Below, piece after piece: positions 47,512-57,547 of a DNA stretch of 64,000 nucleotides. Within the stretch, counting starts at the first letter, position 1, and each line of letters starts with the position of its first letter. Source of the DNA: Gigaspora rosea (Eukaryota > Glomeromycota > Glomeromycetes > Diversisporales > Gigasporaceae); the NCBI GenBank assembly GCA_003550325.1, contig QKWP01001080.1, positions 22,509-86,508 on the forward strand, read 5' to 3'. The notes beneath the pieces are model-generated. The model was not told where the DNA came from. It was given only the letters and a program-made list of their open reading frames with translations, and did no database searches. Made by a program: the position numbers and the translations under genes.

Positions 47512-48907
47512 TGTTGAAGGCGAAAGTCCAGATCGGCATCATGGGTCAGACAATTTACAATACCAAAAACAAAAGCAATACCCAACCTCATGATATACTC
47601 GATAAGTAGAGGTGGTAGGATTTGGCAAAGGTAAGGCGTATCGGGTATAAAGTGGATTTAAATCAATGAACTTATCATTTTTATTCAAGCACTGTTCACT
47701 GTTTACTAGAGCACTAGAGAGCTAGAGCGTTAGAGTGCTGCTTTATTAAAGGGTAAGAACAAGCCCAATTTATAACAATTTTTATATGCGGGGAAAGAAA
47801 AAAGAACAAAATCAAACTTTTTTTTAAAACTAAGCCCGTCACGTAATTTCAAAGCCTTTTTGCAATTTAAATTTCTTTTCTCTTATCGCAATTTAGCCTA
47901 ACTGTTTTGTTTTTACTTATTTTTCTTTTTTTTTTATTTATTTGTTTTTTAGGGCTTTTGTTCTTCTTTTTTTCCATGGGCTTGGGCTTCTCTTCAGAGA
48001 CTTGGCTTATCTGCATTCTTCTATTATGTTGGTTTGGGACTTAGTCACGTTTTCAGGTCTCATAATGGTGAACTTTGCCACCAACAATTCTCTCCTTCCT
48101 ATTTTTTACGTCCCAGAAAAAATAACAGTAATTTCTAAGAGCTTCAGCAGGGAACAGTTGAAGAAATTTTTTTTGTTATGATTTTTCTAAATTTGACCAG
48201 GCCTTTTTAAAGGTTTTTGCTTGGGTCAACTTCGTTTGTCTTCTTCCAGAATCGAAAACTAGGGTTCCATTCCAAAACAGTAAGTATGGAGCAGGTCTTT
48301 CTGTTACGTTCTTCATGGTGCACCAGCTTTTATCCAACCTTTTCTAACTTTATCTCCCTTTTACTTTATTAGACCAATGTTTTCAGATTCAGACCCTCAC
48401 AATGTACACATTTCAAGGCACCTTCTTTTACTTTGTGTCCGCTTTGATAGGCCTTTTCATCACACAACCGGGGGCAGTGTCAAATGTCAGGCTCGTAGTA
48501 GTAAAGACTTGAGTTTAGGACACAATCAAACCAACCATTTTCACCTCTATTGGATAGTCGAGTAACCAGATTGTCTTGACTTTTTTTTTTTGTTAGTCCA
48601 TGACTAATTCGTCTCTTAGTAAATAAATTTTTTTTTTTACTATTTTTTGTGTAGGTCTTATTCCTCACCAGACCAGACTCTATCGTTATAACTTACAGGC
48701 AGTGTATTGAAAAAAACCTTTATGCCTTTTTCTTTCTTGTGAGTAGCTATTTGCGTGCCAGCACTAGGCTCCAATTAGCGACTTACAGGCCAAAAAAATA
48801 ACAACAGCTTTCTTCTTTCTTCTCTCTCTTTTTATTTTTGATTTAGATTCTTAGCTTTAAATGTTGTATAATTTTAGAGAATACATATTTTACAGTTACC
48901 ACCAAAT
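47512..48907 (+). repeat. LTR-like direct repeat, copy 1 (1.4 kb)
   Basis: Aligned with copy 2 at 48908 onward: shared blocks include GAGAGCTA(G/A)AGCGTTAGAGTGCT, ACGTAATTTCAAAGC and GGGCTTTTGTTCTTCTTTT. A CT-rich tail runs to about 48845. The open frames here (47942..48181 and others) recur as shifted versions in copy 2 and are not credible genes. Confidence 0.65.
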
Positions 48908-50160
48908 TGTTGAAGGTGGAAGTCTGGATCAGTATCACAGATCACGCAACCTCCAGCACCAAGAACAAAAACAATACCCAACCTCACAATATTTTTGATG
49001 AGTAAAGGTGGTAGGATTTGGCAAGATAAGGTGTATTGTATATAAAGTAGGTTTAAATCAACAAACTTACATTTTTATTTAAGCACAGTTCACTGTTCAC
49101 TAGAGGACTAGAGAGCTAAAGCGTTAGAGTGCTACTTTATTAAAAGGTGAGAAAAACCCAATTTATAACAATTTTTACATGTGGCGGTGAAAAAAGAACC
49201 AAATCGAACTTTTTTTAAACTAAGCCTATCACGTAATTTCAAAGCTTTTTGCAATTTTAGTTGCTTTTCTCTTATTGCGACTTAGCTTAACTGTTTGTTT
49301 TTACTTATTTTTTCTTCTTTTTTTTTTATTTAATTGTTTTTTAGGGCTTTTGTTCTTCTTTTCTTCCACAGGCTTGGGATTCTCTTCGAGGGCTTGGCTT
49401 ATCTGTGTTTTTCTATTACATTAGTTTGGGACTTAGTCACATTTTCGGGTCTCATAACATTGAACTTGCTGAGAAGAGCTCTGATGACCTTGCCACCAAT
49501 AATTATTCTCTCTGACTTAATTTTTCACGACCCATGAAAAATGACACAGTATTTCTTAGAACTTTGACAGGAACCAATAAATAAAAAAATTTATTATCTT
49601 GTTTTTTACAATTTTTCTAAATTTTAAATGAGACTTTTTTAAGAGCTTTTGCCAGATGTCAACTTTTTGTCTTCTTCTAGGATCGTATACTTGGGTCTCG
49701 CTCTATTTCAGCAAGTGCAGATTGATTTTTTTCATCAAACTCATCATCTTTGCATTGAGGTTTTTCCAACTTTTTCAATCCAACCTTCTCTTTTCTTCTA
49801 TTTGGAAGGCCTCTACAAATCCTGGTTCTTGTAACGTATATATTCCAGGTCCTATTTCTTAGTTTCACACCTTTTTTCCCAAACCCATTTATGACTTGAC
49901 CAGAGGCAGTATCAGTTTTCGGGGCTCATAGTAGTATAAATTCGTCCTTTTTAACTTTGTCCTTTTTGCTGTTATTTTTAACTAAAAATCTTCTAACCTT
50001 TTTTTTCTTCTTTCTGCAGGCTTTTTCAGGTCTTTCACACTTTAGTTCACAGTATCCACCAGGGCCGAATTGTCTTTTTAAACTGGCAGCTTCGACACAG
50101 TTCATCTACTGCTCGCATGCTTTATTCTTTTCAGCTTCAATTCTGATTTCTTTTTCGTAA
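48908..50160 (+). repeat. LTR-like direct repeat, copy 2
   Basis: Same order of blocks as copy 1. The two lie head to tail, with about 100 bases at most of other sequence between them (the region ending TTACCACCAAAT). Copy 2 is cut at its 3' end by the foldback that starts at about 50161. Confidence 0.6.
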
Positions 50161-51478
50161 GGGGAGGGCCATTTGTCAGCTGATATTTTGCTACTAAGCG
50201 GCTATGCCCCTCCCCCTACCTGATCATAAATACTGAAATTAGATTGGCTAAAATTTTTTAAAATTTTAAAAAATTTTTAAACTTTAATATTAAATAAAAT
50301 TTGAACCAATAATCCGTTTTGGGTAATTTTACTACCAAAATGTTCGTCTCATAGAGACGATTCCAATGAGCCTAAAATCGTCAAAATCCAATCACTGGAT
50401 CCCAAGATAGTTATAAATTTGTATTGCTTTAATTATATTAGTTTTGTATATATTAAAAATTATTATTAAAGTTCTTATAAACATTAACATTGAATAACTT
50501 GTGAACTAGTGATCCGTTTTGATGATTTTACTACCAAAATGCTCATCTCAGTGAGACGATTCTAATGAATCTAAAATTGTTAAATTCTGATCAAAGGATC
50601 CCAAGTTCGTTATAGATTTGTCTTATTTTAATATAAAATATATTAAATCAATTAAAAATAACACAAATCTATAACGATCTTGGGATCCCGTGATCAGAAT
50701 TTACGATTTTAGGTTCATTAGAATTGTCTCACTGGGACGAGCATTTTGGTAGTAAAATCATCTAAAACGAATCACTGGTTCACAAGTTATTCAATGTTAA
50801 AGTTTATAAGAACTTTAATAATAATTTTTAATATATACAAAACTAATATAATTAAAGTGGGTTCGTATTATTTCGCTGACGATCACTTCACCGACATAAC
50901 ATTTCACTGACAAATACTCACTGACAAGTTCATTTTACTGACTGTTTGATTCACTGAAGTTCATTTCACCGACAAGTTTTTTTTTTAAAAAGCACACTAA
51001 CTTTAGCCCTAATTCTATCTAATTCTACCCTGACCCTACCAGAATTACTTTGTCAGTAAAATGAGCTGCGGTGAAATAAACTGTTGGTAAAATGAACTTG
51101 TCGGTGAATAATTGTCGGTAAATGTTATGTCGGTGAAATGTTATGTCGGTGAAATGTTATGTCGGTGAAGTGATTGTCGATCAATTGATTGCCACCCAAT
51201 TAAAGCAATACAAATTTATAACAATCTTGGGATCCTGTGATTGGATTTTTATGATTTTAGGCTCATTGGAATTGTCTCATTGAGACGAACATTTTGGTAG
51301 TAAAATTATCCAAAACGAACTATTGTTTCATATTTCATTTAATATTAAAGTTTAAAAATTTTAAAAAATTTTAAAAAATTTTTGCCAATCAAAAGTTTTC
51401 TACTATTAGAACCTGATAATTTTTTGACCCCCCTACCCTAAAAAATCAGATGATAAATGGCGTCCTCTAACGACTTTC
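50161..51478. mobile_element. Foldback-in-foldback element (1.3 kb)
   Basis: Outer ends AGGGGAGGGCCATTTGTCAG and AAATGGCGTCCTCT with CTGAT(A/T)TTTT; next, long paired arms (GATTGGC...AAATTTTTAAACTTTAAT against ATTAAAGTTTAAAAATTT...GCCAATC). Inside, 50460-50850 is a second complete inverted repeat centred near 50640. Blocks AGTGATCCGTTTTG, TACCAAAATG(C/T)TC and GATCCCAAG recur in all four arms. A separate 340-bp MITE is inserted at 50858-51197. No ORF. Confidence 0.7.
50858..51197. mobile_element. 340-bp MITE of the GTCGGTGAAATGA family with 8-bp target duplication
   Basis: AATTAAAG on both sides (50850-50857, 51198-51205). Ends GGGTTCGTATTATTTC and the complement of GGGTGGCAATCAATTG, converging on ATCACTTCACCGAC. 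The word ATGT(C/T)GGTGAAATGTT occurs about eight times. Second member: 11113-12078. hAT-like by duplication length. Confidence 0.85.
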
Positions 51479-51516
51479 AACTCAACACATTCCATTAACA
51501 TCACCTGTTTTAATAT

Positions 51517-51964
51517 CCAGGGGAGACCGTCCCAAATTAGGAAATAGTCAGGATGATCATTACACAATTTATTAAAGTTTTTTATACAGTTTACAATACT
51601 CTTTTCGTGAGGTCATCGTGGCTTGTTCGCATTATGAAACGTGATAAATTAGTATACAAACTTGTGGCTTTCGTATTGTACTTTAATAAAATAGTTGGAT
51701 TCAAGATGATTTACCGGATATTTATATTATAACTTATAAATACTTAAATCGTAATATAAATATCCAGTAAATCATCTTGAATCCAACTATTTTATTAAAG
51801 TACAATACGAAAGCCACAAGTTTGTATACTAATTTATCACGTTTCATAATGCGAATAAGCCACGATGACCTCACGAAAAGAGTATTGTAAACTTATAAAA
51901 AAACTTTAATGAATTGTGTAATGATCGTCCAACTATTTCCTAATTTGGGACGGTCTCCCCTGGA
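51517..51964. mobile_element. 448-bp near-perfect foldback (CCAGGGGAGACCGTCCC)
   Basis: The arms pair over about 200 bp each, starting CCAGGGGAGACCGTCCC and ending in the complement; the loop is near 51735. GTTTTAA occurs on both flanks. It interrupts the Sel1-like codons of the decayed minus-strand gene. Confidence 0.85.
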
Positions 51965-52342
51965 GTTTTAACGGCTTTTTGATGATAAACAGATGCCTTG
52001 TTCTCATTTTTCTCAACTTCAATTTCCTTTCTATGACTGTCACCACAACCGTCATTATCGTTGAACATTCCTTTGGCAAGTTCTATTTCAGTAGATTCTG
52101 AACAAAGGTCAAAGGGCTTTTTCTTCTTCTTTTCAACACTTATTCCATCTTCATCTTTTCTAATGCCATTTTCTTTACTTTCATACCTTTTAACTCCAAC
52201 TTCCTTATGTTCATCACTTTTAACTCCAATTTCTTCTGGGGATTTTTGGGCGATTTCTTCTTCTGGGACCCACTTATATATAAGGGCTTCGAATTTAGCA
52301 GCTACTTCTTGGAGGAGGGCTTCTAATCATTCCTTCCATCTA

Positions 52343-52998
52343 TCCTTAATTTGTTATGCAGGCATATTTGCCTGCGAAAATTTTAAAATTTTAAATTTTT
52401 TAAATAAAACCTTAAATATTAATTTTAGCTATATACTTTCTAAGTAAAAAATATAATATTAGTTCTGTTTTATCAACTTTATTATAAAAAATTTTTAAAA
52501 TTATTAAAAAACTTCGATGTAATAAAAGTTTAAAGTTTTTGTTTTGGAACTTTTACTATAGAAATTTTTCTTTAGGTTTTCTCAAATTTTATATGTTCCC
52601 GTCTATAAAAAAAATTTTCACTTCTAATACAAGTCTTAATTTTTACAAGTAAATCATATAAAGTCAAATAATGAAAGTTGTCATCCTTTATATAAACTAC
52701 AATATTGTATTAGAAACTATATTTTTAAAACCAATATTTAAAGAATTCACCAAAATATTGTAAAATATTTTTTTGGTTAAAAAATTTCTTTAAATTTAAA
52801 TATTTTTAGCTTATAAGCAACATAAACTTTTTGTCTTATAATATAAATTTAAATAATTCAAAAATATAATTCTTGATATTAAAAATTATAATACCAAATT
52901 TTATTTAAATATTTTAAATGATTAAAAAAATAGATCAGAGGTATATTTATAGTAATTATACAGGCAAATTTGCCTGTGAAGTAGTACAAACTAAGGGA
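52343..52998. mobile_element. 656-bp MITE with TA duplication, copy 2
   Basis: TA at 52341-52342 and 52999-53000. Ends TCCTTAATTTGTTATGCAGG and ...CTAAGGGA. The interior runs parallel to 11150-11805 (both have ATATTAATTTTAGCTATAT and ATTTTTACAAGTAAATCATA) and the length is the same, with many substitutions. The inner palindrome is (G)CAGGCAAATTTGCCTG. Confidence 0.8.
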
Positions 52999-54515
52999 TA
53001 GGACCAACTGCTGTACCATCGAAAGCTCTTCTGGGACAAAATGCAAATCAAGAACTCCATTACCAGGCTTTTCTTATCTTGAGGCTTTGGGAGAATTTTC
53101 AGTACTAGAACTATATGAGGGACAAGAGACTGGCTTTATATTTTTATTTGTAAGGTCAGTCGAATGTATGGAGATAGGTACACGATTTCTTCTTCCTTTT
53201 CTTTGCTGTAGGGGTTATATCATATGCCCCCTTCTTCAATAATTTTCAAGAGAAATTCTAGGCTTGCCAGATTTGTCTTTCATCAAGGTCACAGTTCTAA
53301 GGGTTTTATTAATGATTTCTTGAACTTCACTAGCTTGTTCTTCGGTAAGTGCAGCAAAATGAGTAGCATCCGTTTTTTCAGATAGGTTAATTGCAGGTAT
53401 TTACTATTGATGTGGCATCTTATTCTACATTAGGAACCTCTTATTTCTTCTCAGAGGCTTCAAAACTTTTTGTCTTTACTAAACGTCAGTGGTATGTATA
53501 TTTTATACATTTTCCTTCTCTTTTTTAGGAACATGGTTTTATAGGGGCGAATCACAAAAAGCGTTCACAGTTTTTCATTCCGGGTTCAAACACAATAAAA
53601 AAAAATGAGTACACTATTCTGTCAGTACCTCAAACAATACAAAAACCAAAAAATCAAAATCAAAAAAAAGTTACAGGATCTACCTGTAATAAAATTCCAG
53701 TCTTTTAGTGTCCGTATTTGTAAATTCAAGCAGATATTTCATTATCTCATAGTCGCTACCAAATTTTCGAAGGCGGAAGTCCAGATTGGCATCACAGATC
53801 AGACAACCTCTAATACAAAAACAAAAACAACACCCAACCTCACGATATACTTGATGAGTAGAGGCGGTAGGATTTGGCAGGGTAAGATGAATAGTTTTGT
53901 TATAGATAAACAGTACATAATTATAACGAATTAATAGTTTTTAGAAATTATAGATTAACGAATTTTATCAAAGAAATATTTGAACTTTATTGTAACTTTT
54001 TGTTGGATTAGAGATTCGATATCCTTACAATTTGGGTGAAATGCCACCTTATTTATAGAGAAACAAAAAGAAGAAAAAAGAAATGAAAGAAAAATACTCC
54101 TTGCACTCGTTATCGCTTATCGTGTCATTTCTTCGAATTTAATGAAGTCATTCTTTTTACGCAACTATGACGATATACTGTCATAGCCACAACCAATTTT
54201 ATCTGAATTTGGCCTTTTTATTTGTTTGTACTAAGCAAAAATATTCCAAGTTGCTTCTTTGGGCTTTGCTTGGTCTTGGTAGGCTGAGTTTTCCACAGGT
54301 TCATTTCGTGCGCCTCATCTTCTTTTCTTTTGTACCAAGGTCTTGGGTACCCATTCCAATCTTCTGACCTTTGTCTTGAATATCTTGTCTTGTTCTTCTT
54401 AGGGCTTTTCAGACTGGGCTTGGTCTTATTCTTTGGGGGCTGCTTCGGGGCTTGTTTATTTGGTTTTTTTTTAAGCGGTCACGTGAATCAGAGACTTCCA
54501 GGTTAGCTGCCAACA

Positions 54516-55461
54516 ATACTATTTGGGACTATATGTTTCATGTTTTTTAATAGAGCAGATGAAAGAAAGTTTGTATTATACTGCTAGTCTGTACACAATT
54601 GAGAAGTAAAAGCACTTACATTTAATGAATCTTCTCAAAGTAAATATATAGATGATGAACCAAATGTGGTATACTTGTCTAATAAATATCTTTTAGATCA
54701 TGTAGAGCAGAATACAATTGTGAAGATCTCGAAAATGTTAAGAATCAGAGTTATAGGATTAATCATTTCATTTTTCTTCTTGCAGATGATTTATATTGTT
54801 GCACTTGTTTTTTACAACAACAAAAAGGTCTTTTGTTGTCATTTTCATCATCTATTGAATGTAACAAAGATGGCTCAGTTTAGTTTAATTTTGATAGCAG
54901 CATAATAGATTCCAAGAGATAGACAACTAGATGCAGCAAAAGAATGTTTATACTCTGGTCAATGATTTAATGAATTAGTTAACGATATGGATATTGATCA
55001 AAAAAGTAATGAGTGTCGATTAATTTAGTTGCAACCATTTGCTGATCATAAATCTGCAGACACTTTAAATGAAAAGTTTGTTAATGAAGTCCTTTTTTAT
55101 GAAAAAGTTTGGGGACTTGCTCATACTGGTATAAATAAGTGCATATTGCATTGTGATTATGAATTTATCAGGTTAATTAAAGGCTATTTAGAAAAGATTC
55201 GTGCTAGAAAAAATGAATTAGCTAGAGAACAAGAAATTGCAGGAGACCAAGCTACTATTGAAAATGTAGAAAAATGTAATATCAATCACGAATCCTCGAA
55301 AGGTGGTTACTAAAGAAAGGCCAAAGTCAACAAGTCATAAAAAAAATGTTGTAACATCTATACAAGAAAAAAGTAGTAAAAAATGCAGGCAATACACTAA
55401 TGGATTTTGTAAAGAACCAGGTTTTAATATTGCAAACTGTCTATATAAAGTGAAAGAGTAA
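54516..55461 (+). pseudogene. MULE transposase, 3' part, broken
   Basis: Resumes in frame right after the LTR-type insertion: YYLGLYVSCFLIEQMKESLY directly continues the 5' part. Further pieces: IDDEPNVVYLSNKYLLDHVE; a 94-codon frame (55029..55313) with LNEKFVNEVLFYEKVWGLAH and LEKIRARKNELAREQE; then, one frame over, NPRKVVTKERPKSTSHKKN, SSKKCRQYTNGFCKEPG and ANCLYKVKE before the stop at 55461. The Cys-rich end is the zinc-knuckle-like tail usual for this transposase type. Stops near 54626 and 54651 and the frameshift near 55295 show decay. Confidence 0.75.
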
Positions 55462-55721
55462 GTATTAGAATTTAGGATATAAGGATGTGATTGTATATCA
55501 TGCTTTTTGTATGCTAATTGCATATACTAATATAGTTGATAAAGCGAAATACATTTTTTTTGTATCTTATAAAGTTAAAGCTAGAATTAGTTTGGTAATA
55601 CTTGTATTGTGTGATATATTTAGAATATAGTATATGTGTTAAATTGATTTTTTTAATAATATAGTATAAAGATCTTAAAATAGCGAAATTGTACAAATGT
55701 GAATCTTATTGTATAATTAAT

Positions 55722-57140
55722 GGTATATGTGTAATTCTTAAATGTTTCTTTATTAAGGTGTTAGGGTGAACACTGATATAGTCCTTTTTCATATTAGCAG
55801 TTAGGGTCAGTGTTTAAAATTTGATGTTCTCATGTTCTTATGAGAACACTAAATTTTTTTTAAGAACATTAATATTTAAAATAATGTTCTCTTATTTGAG
55901 AACATTTTGTACTGATAAAATGTTCTCATAATATTATTAGTTTTAGTTTTTTTTACATATTTGAAGGAAAGATTTATAGTTACAAAAAGTTAAATAAACA
56001 TATTACATGATCAATTTAACCAATTTAAATGTTCTAAGTACTATTAAAATCAGAAAGCCTTTGCTTTATAACTTCACTTCAAAGTCCAAGATAGGTTTAT
56101 ACAATAAAAATATATACATATTGAAAAAATAAAGTTCAATATAATGAGAACATTAAAAATTTTTTGAGAACATTAAATGCTCTAAATTAGTTCATTTGAG
56201 AACATAATTTTGTATTTGAATTTTAAATACTGGTTAGGGTTAGATGGCATAATAGTTGTATTTTTTGCTATCATATGTGTGTTAGTGTGTTCTGTATTCT
56301 TATGCTAGTTAACATTATATAATATATGCATATTGTGCAAAGCGTACATACATAGATATATATATACAGTTAACAGTTTATATATAATTTATAAAAGTTT
56401 CTTTATTAATGGTTAGGGTTAGAGTAAGCATTAATATAGTCCTTTATTTGTGTTATCAGTTAGGGTTAAAGAGAATTTTTGTTATTTTTTTGTTATGTGC
56501 ATTAGTGTTTTGCATGTTCTCACGCCAGTCAACATTATATGACAGATAGAAATAGTGCAGTGCAAGCATGTATATGTACGTACATGTTAACAGTATATGT
56601 GTAATTCACAAAAGTTTCTTCATTAATGGTTAGAGTTAGGGTGAGTATTGATATAGTCTTTTTTCATATTATCAATTAGGGTTAGAGGGCATATTGGTTA
56701 TTTTTTTTGTTATACACATTAGTGTTTTATGTGTTTTCAAGCCAGTCAACATTATGTGACAGATGCAATAGTACAATGCATACATATATATGTACATACA
56801 TGTTAACATATATGTAATTCACAAAAGTTTCTTTATTAATAGTTAGAGTTAGAGTAAGTAATAACATAGTCCTATAACAACCAGTAGATACGATTGAAGC
56901 GATTTTTTATTTTTTGTAAGACGTAGAGGGATATTTTCTTCTACTCCTGAATGAAAAAAAATTATTGGCTATTTTTCGTTTTAAAATTATACTTTTTCAT
57001 ATTAGTAGTTAGGGTTAGAGGGTGTATTAGTTATTTTTTTTGCTTTGCATATTAGTGTATTACGTGTTTCATACTGATCACTTTTATTGTATTATGTGAT
57101 GGTTATACATAGAGCATGTAAATATTAGTCATATGATGTT
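55722..57140 (+). repeat. Satellite-like tandem repeat, unit about 212-218 bp, with TTAGGGTTAG words
   Basis: Four to five units, each with AAAAGTTTCTTTATTAATGG, TTAGGGTTAGAGTAAG, AATATAGTCCTTTTT, a second GTTAGGGTTAGAGGG, ATTAGTGT.TT and AGTCAACATTAT. Anchors at 55755, 56406, 56624 and 56836 give equal spacing once a 425-bp MITE with its 8-bp duplication is removed. A further short foreign stretch (about 56869-56985) interrupts the last unit. It lies just inside the 3' terminal repeat of the MULE. Confidence 0.75.
55808..56232. mobile_element. 425-bp MITE with 8-bp target duplication (TGAGAACAT family)
   Basis: GTTAGGGT on both sides (55800-55807, 56233-56240). Ends CAGTGTTTAAAATTTGATG and TTTTAAATACTG; the word TGTTCTCA or TGAGAACA occurs about ten times in the arms. 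hAT-like. Inserted in one unit of the satellite. Confidence 0.85.
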
Positions 57141-57547
57141 TGTGTCAATCATTTATATATCATATTACGTGTGGGATGCACCATAGTGCAGTGCACCAAA
57201 AAACAAAATTCTTATTTTAATTCTATAGAATTTCAGGATTAAAATAAAAAAATTTTTAACAAATTTGATTAAATAGTTGTTAAGATATTTTAATTTAAAA
57301 ATTAAAAAAATTTCACTAAAAATGATTTGTTCCTTTTCTACTGACTCACCCTATATGTTTACTTAAACTGTATAAAGTTGCATTATAAATAAGATTATTG
57401 GTTAGCAAATAAAGAATTTTATTTGATATATTTATTTATCAAATAATTAAAAGCTTATTCCTATATAATATTCTAGATTAAAAAATATAATTATTTAGTT
57501 GTACTCCTCTAGAAACTTTATCAACAAAAAATATTCATACTAGTAGT

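Larger units (their letters stand above)
51479..53420 (-). pseudogene. Decayed gene inside the LTR-type insertion, with Sel1-like tail
   Basis: Minus-strand protein-like pieces in order: EKTDATHFAALTEEQASEVQ and INKTLRTVTLMKDKSGKPRI (about 53390-53260); EKPGNGVLDLHFVPEELS (about 53085-53030); AKFEALIYKWVPEEEIAQKS (about 52310-52240); GVKSDEHKEVGVKRYESK; KKPFDLCSESTEIELAKGMF (about 52120-52065); and VEKNENKASVYHQKAVK (about 52010-51970), then after a foldback TGDVNGM. The last pieces resemble a Sel1 repeat (EKDEHKAF.YYQK). Two MITEs (51517-51964 and 52343-52998) and stops interrupt it. The first part I do not recognise. It may be a captured host gene or the remains of an internal ORF of the element. 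Confidence 0.45.
47512..54515. mobile_element. LTR-type insertion (7.0 kb) inside the MULE transposase gene
   Basis: Begins TGTTGAAGG and ends GCCAACA. ATAC is present on both sides (47508-47511, 54516-54519). TG...CA ends with a 4-5-bp duplication are the signature of LTR retrotransposons and retroviral-type integrase. The start block TGTTGAAGGCGGAAGTCC...TAGAGGTGGTAGGATTTGGCA occurs three times (47512, 48908, 53765). Copies 1 and 2 match over more than 1 kb. Copy 3 (53765-54515) shares mainly its first 140 bases and would be the 3' LTR. No gag, protease or pol frame survives. The inside holds foldbacks and a decayed minus-strand gene, so the element may be a rearranged or gene-carrying derivative. 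Confidence 0.65.
44746..57353. mobile_element. Large MULE DNA transposon, 12.6 kb with insertions
   Basis: The ends are long diverged inverted repeats. The left (44746 to about 44902) begins TAGGGTAAGTCAGTAAAAAA. The right (about 57172-57353) reads inward as TAGGGTGAGTCAGTAGAAAA. Both pass through GAACAAAT-like and AT-rich parts and end inward at a GATGCA/GGTGCACTGCACTATGG block. Between them lie degenerate subterminal repeats, a broken MULE transposase in two parts, and a 215-bp satellite. Without the nested 7.0-kb insertion and the 425-bp MITE it would be about 5.2 kb, a normal size for a MULE. No clear 9-bp target duplication was seen, so the outer borders may be off by a few bases. Confidence 0.7.

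Noticed and set aside
47942..50160. Several 60-80 codon open frames in the LTR-like repeats
   Set aside because: Both copies of the repeat give shifted versions of the same frames, and none holds a domain.
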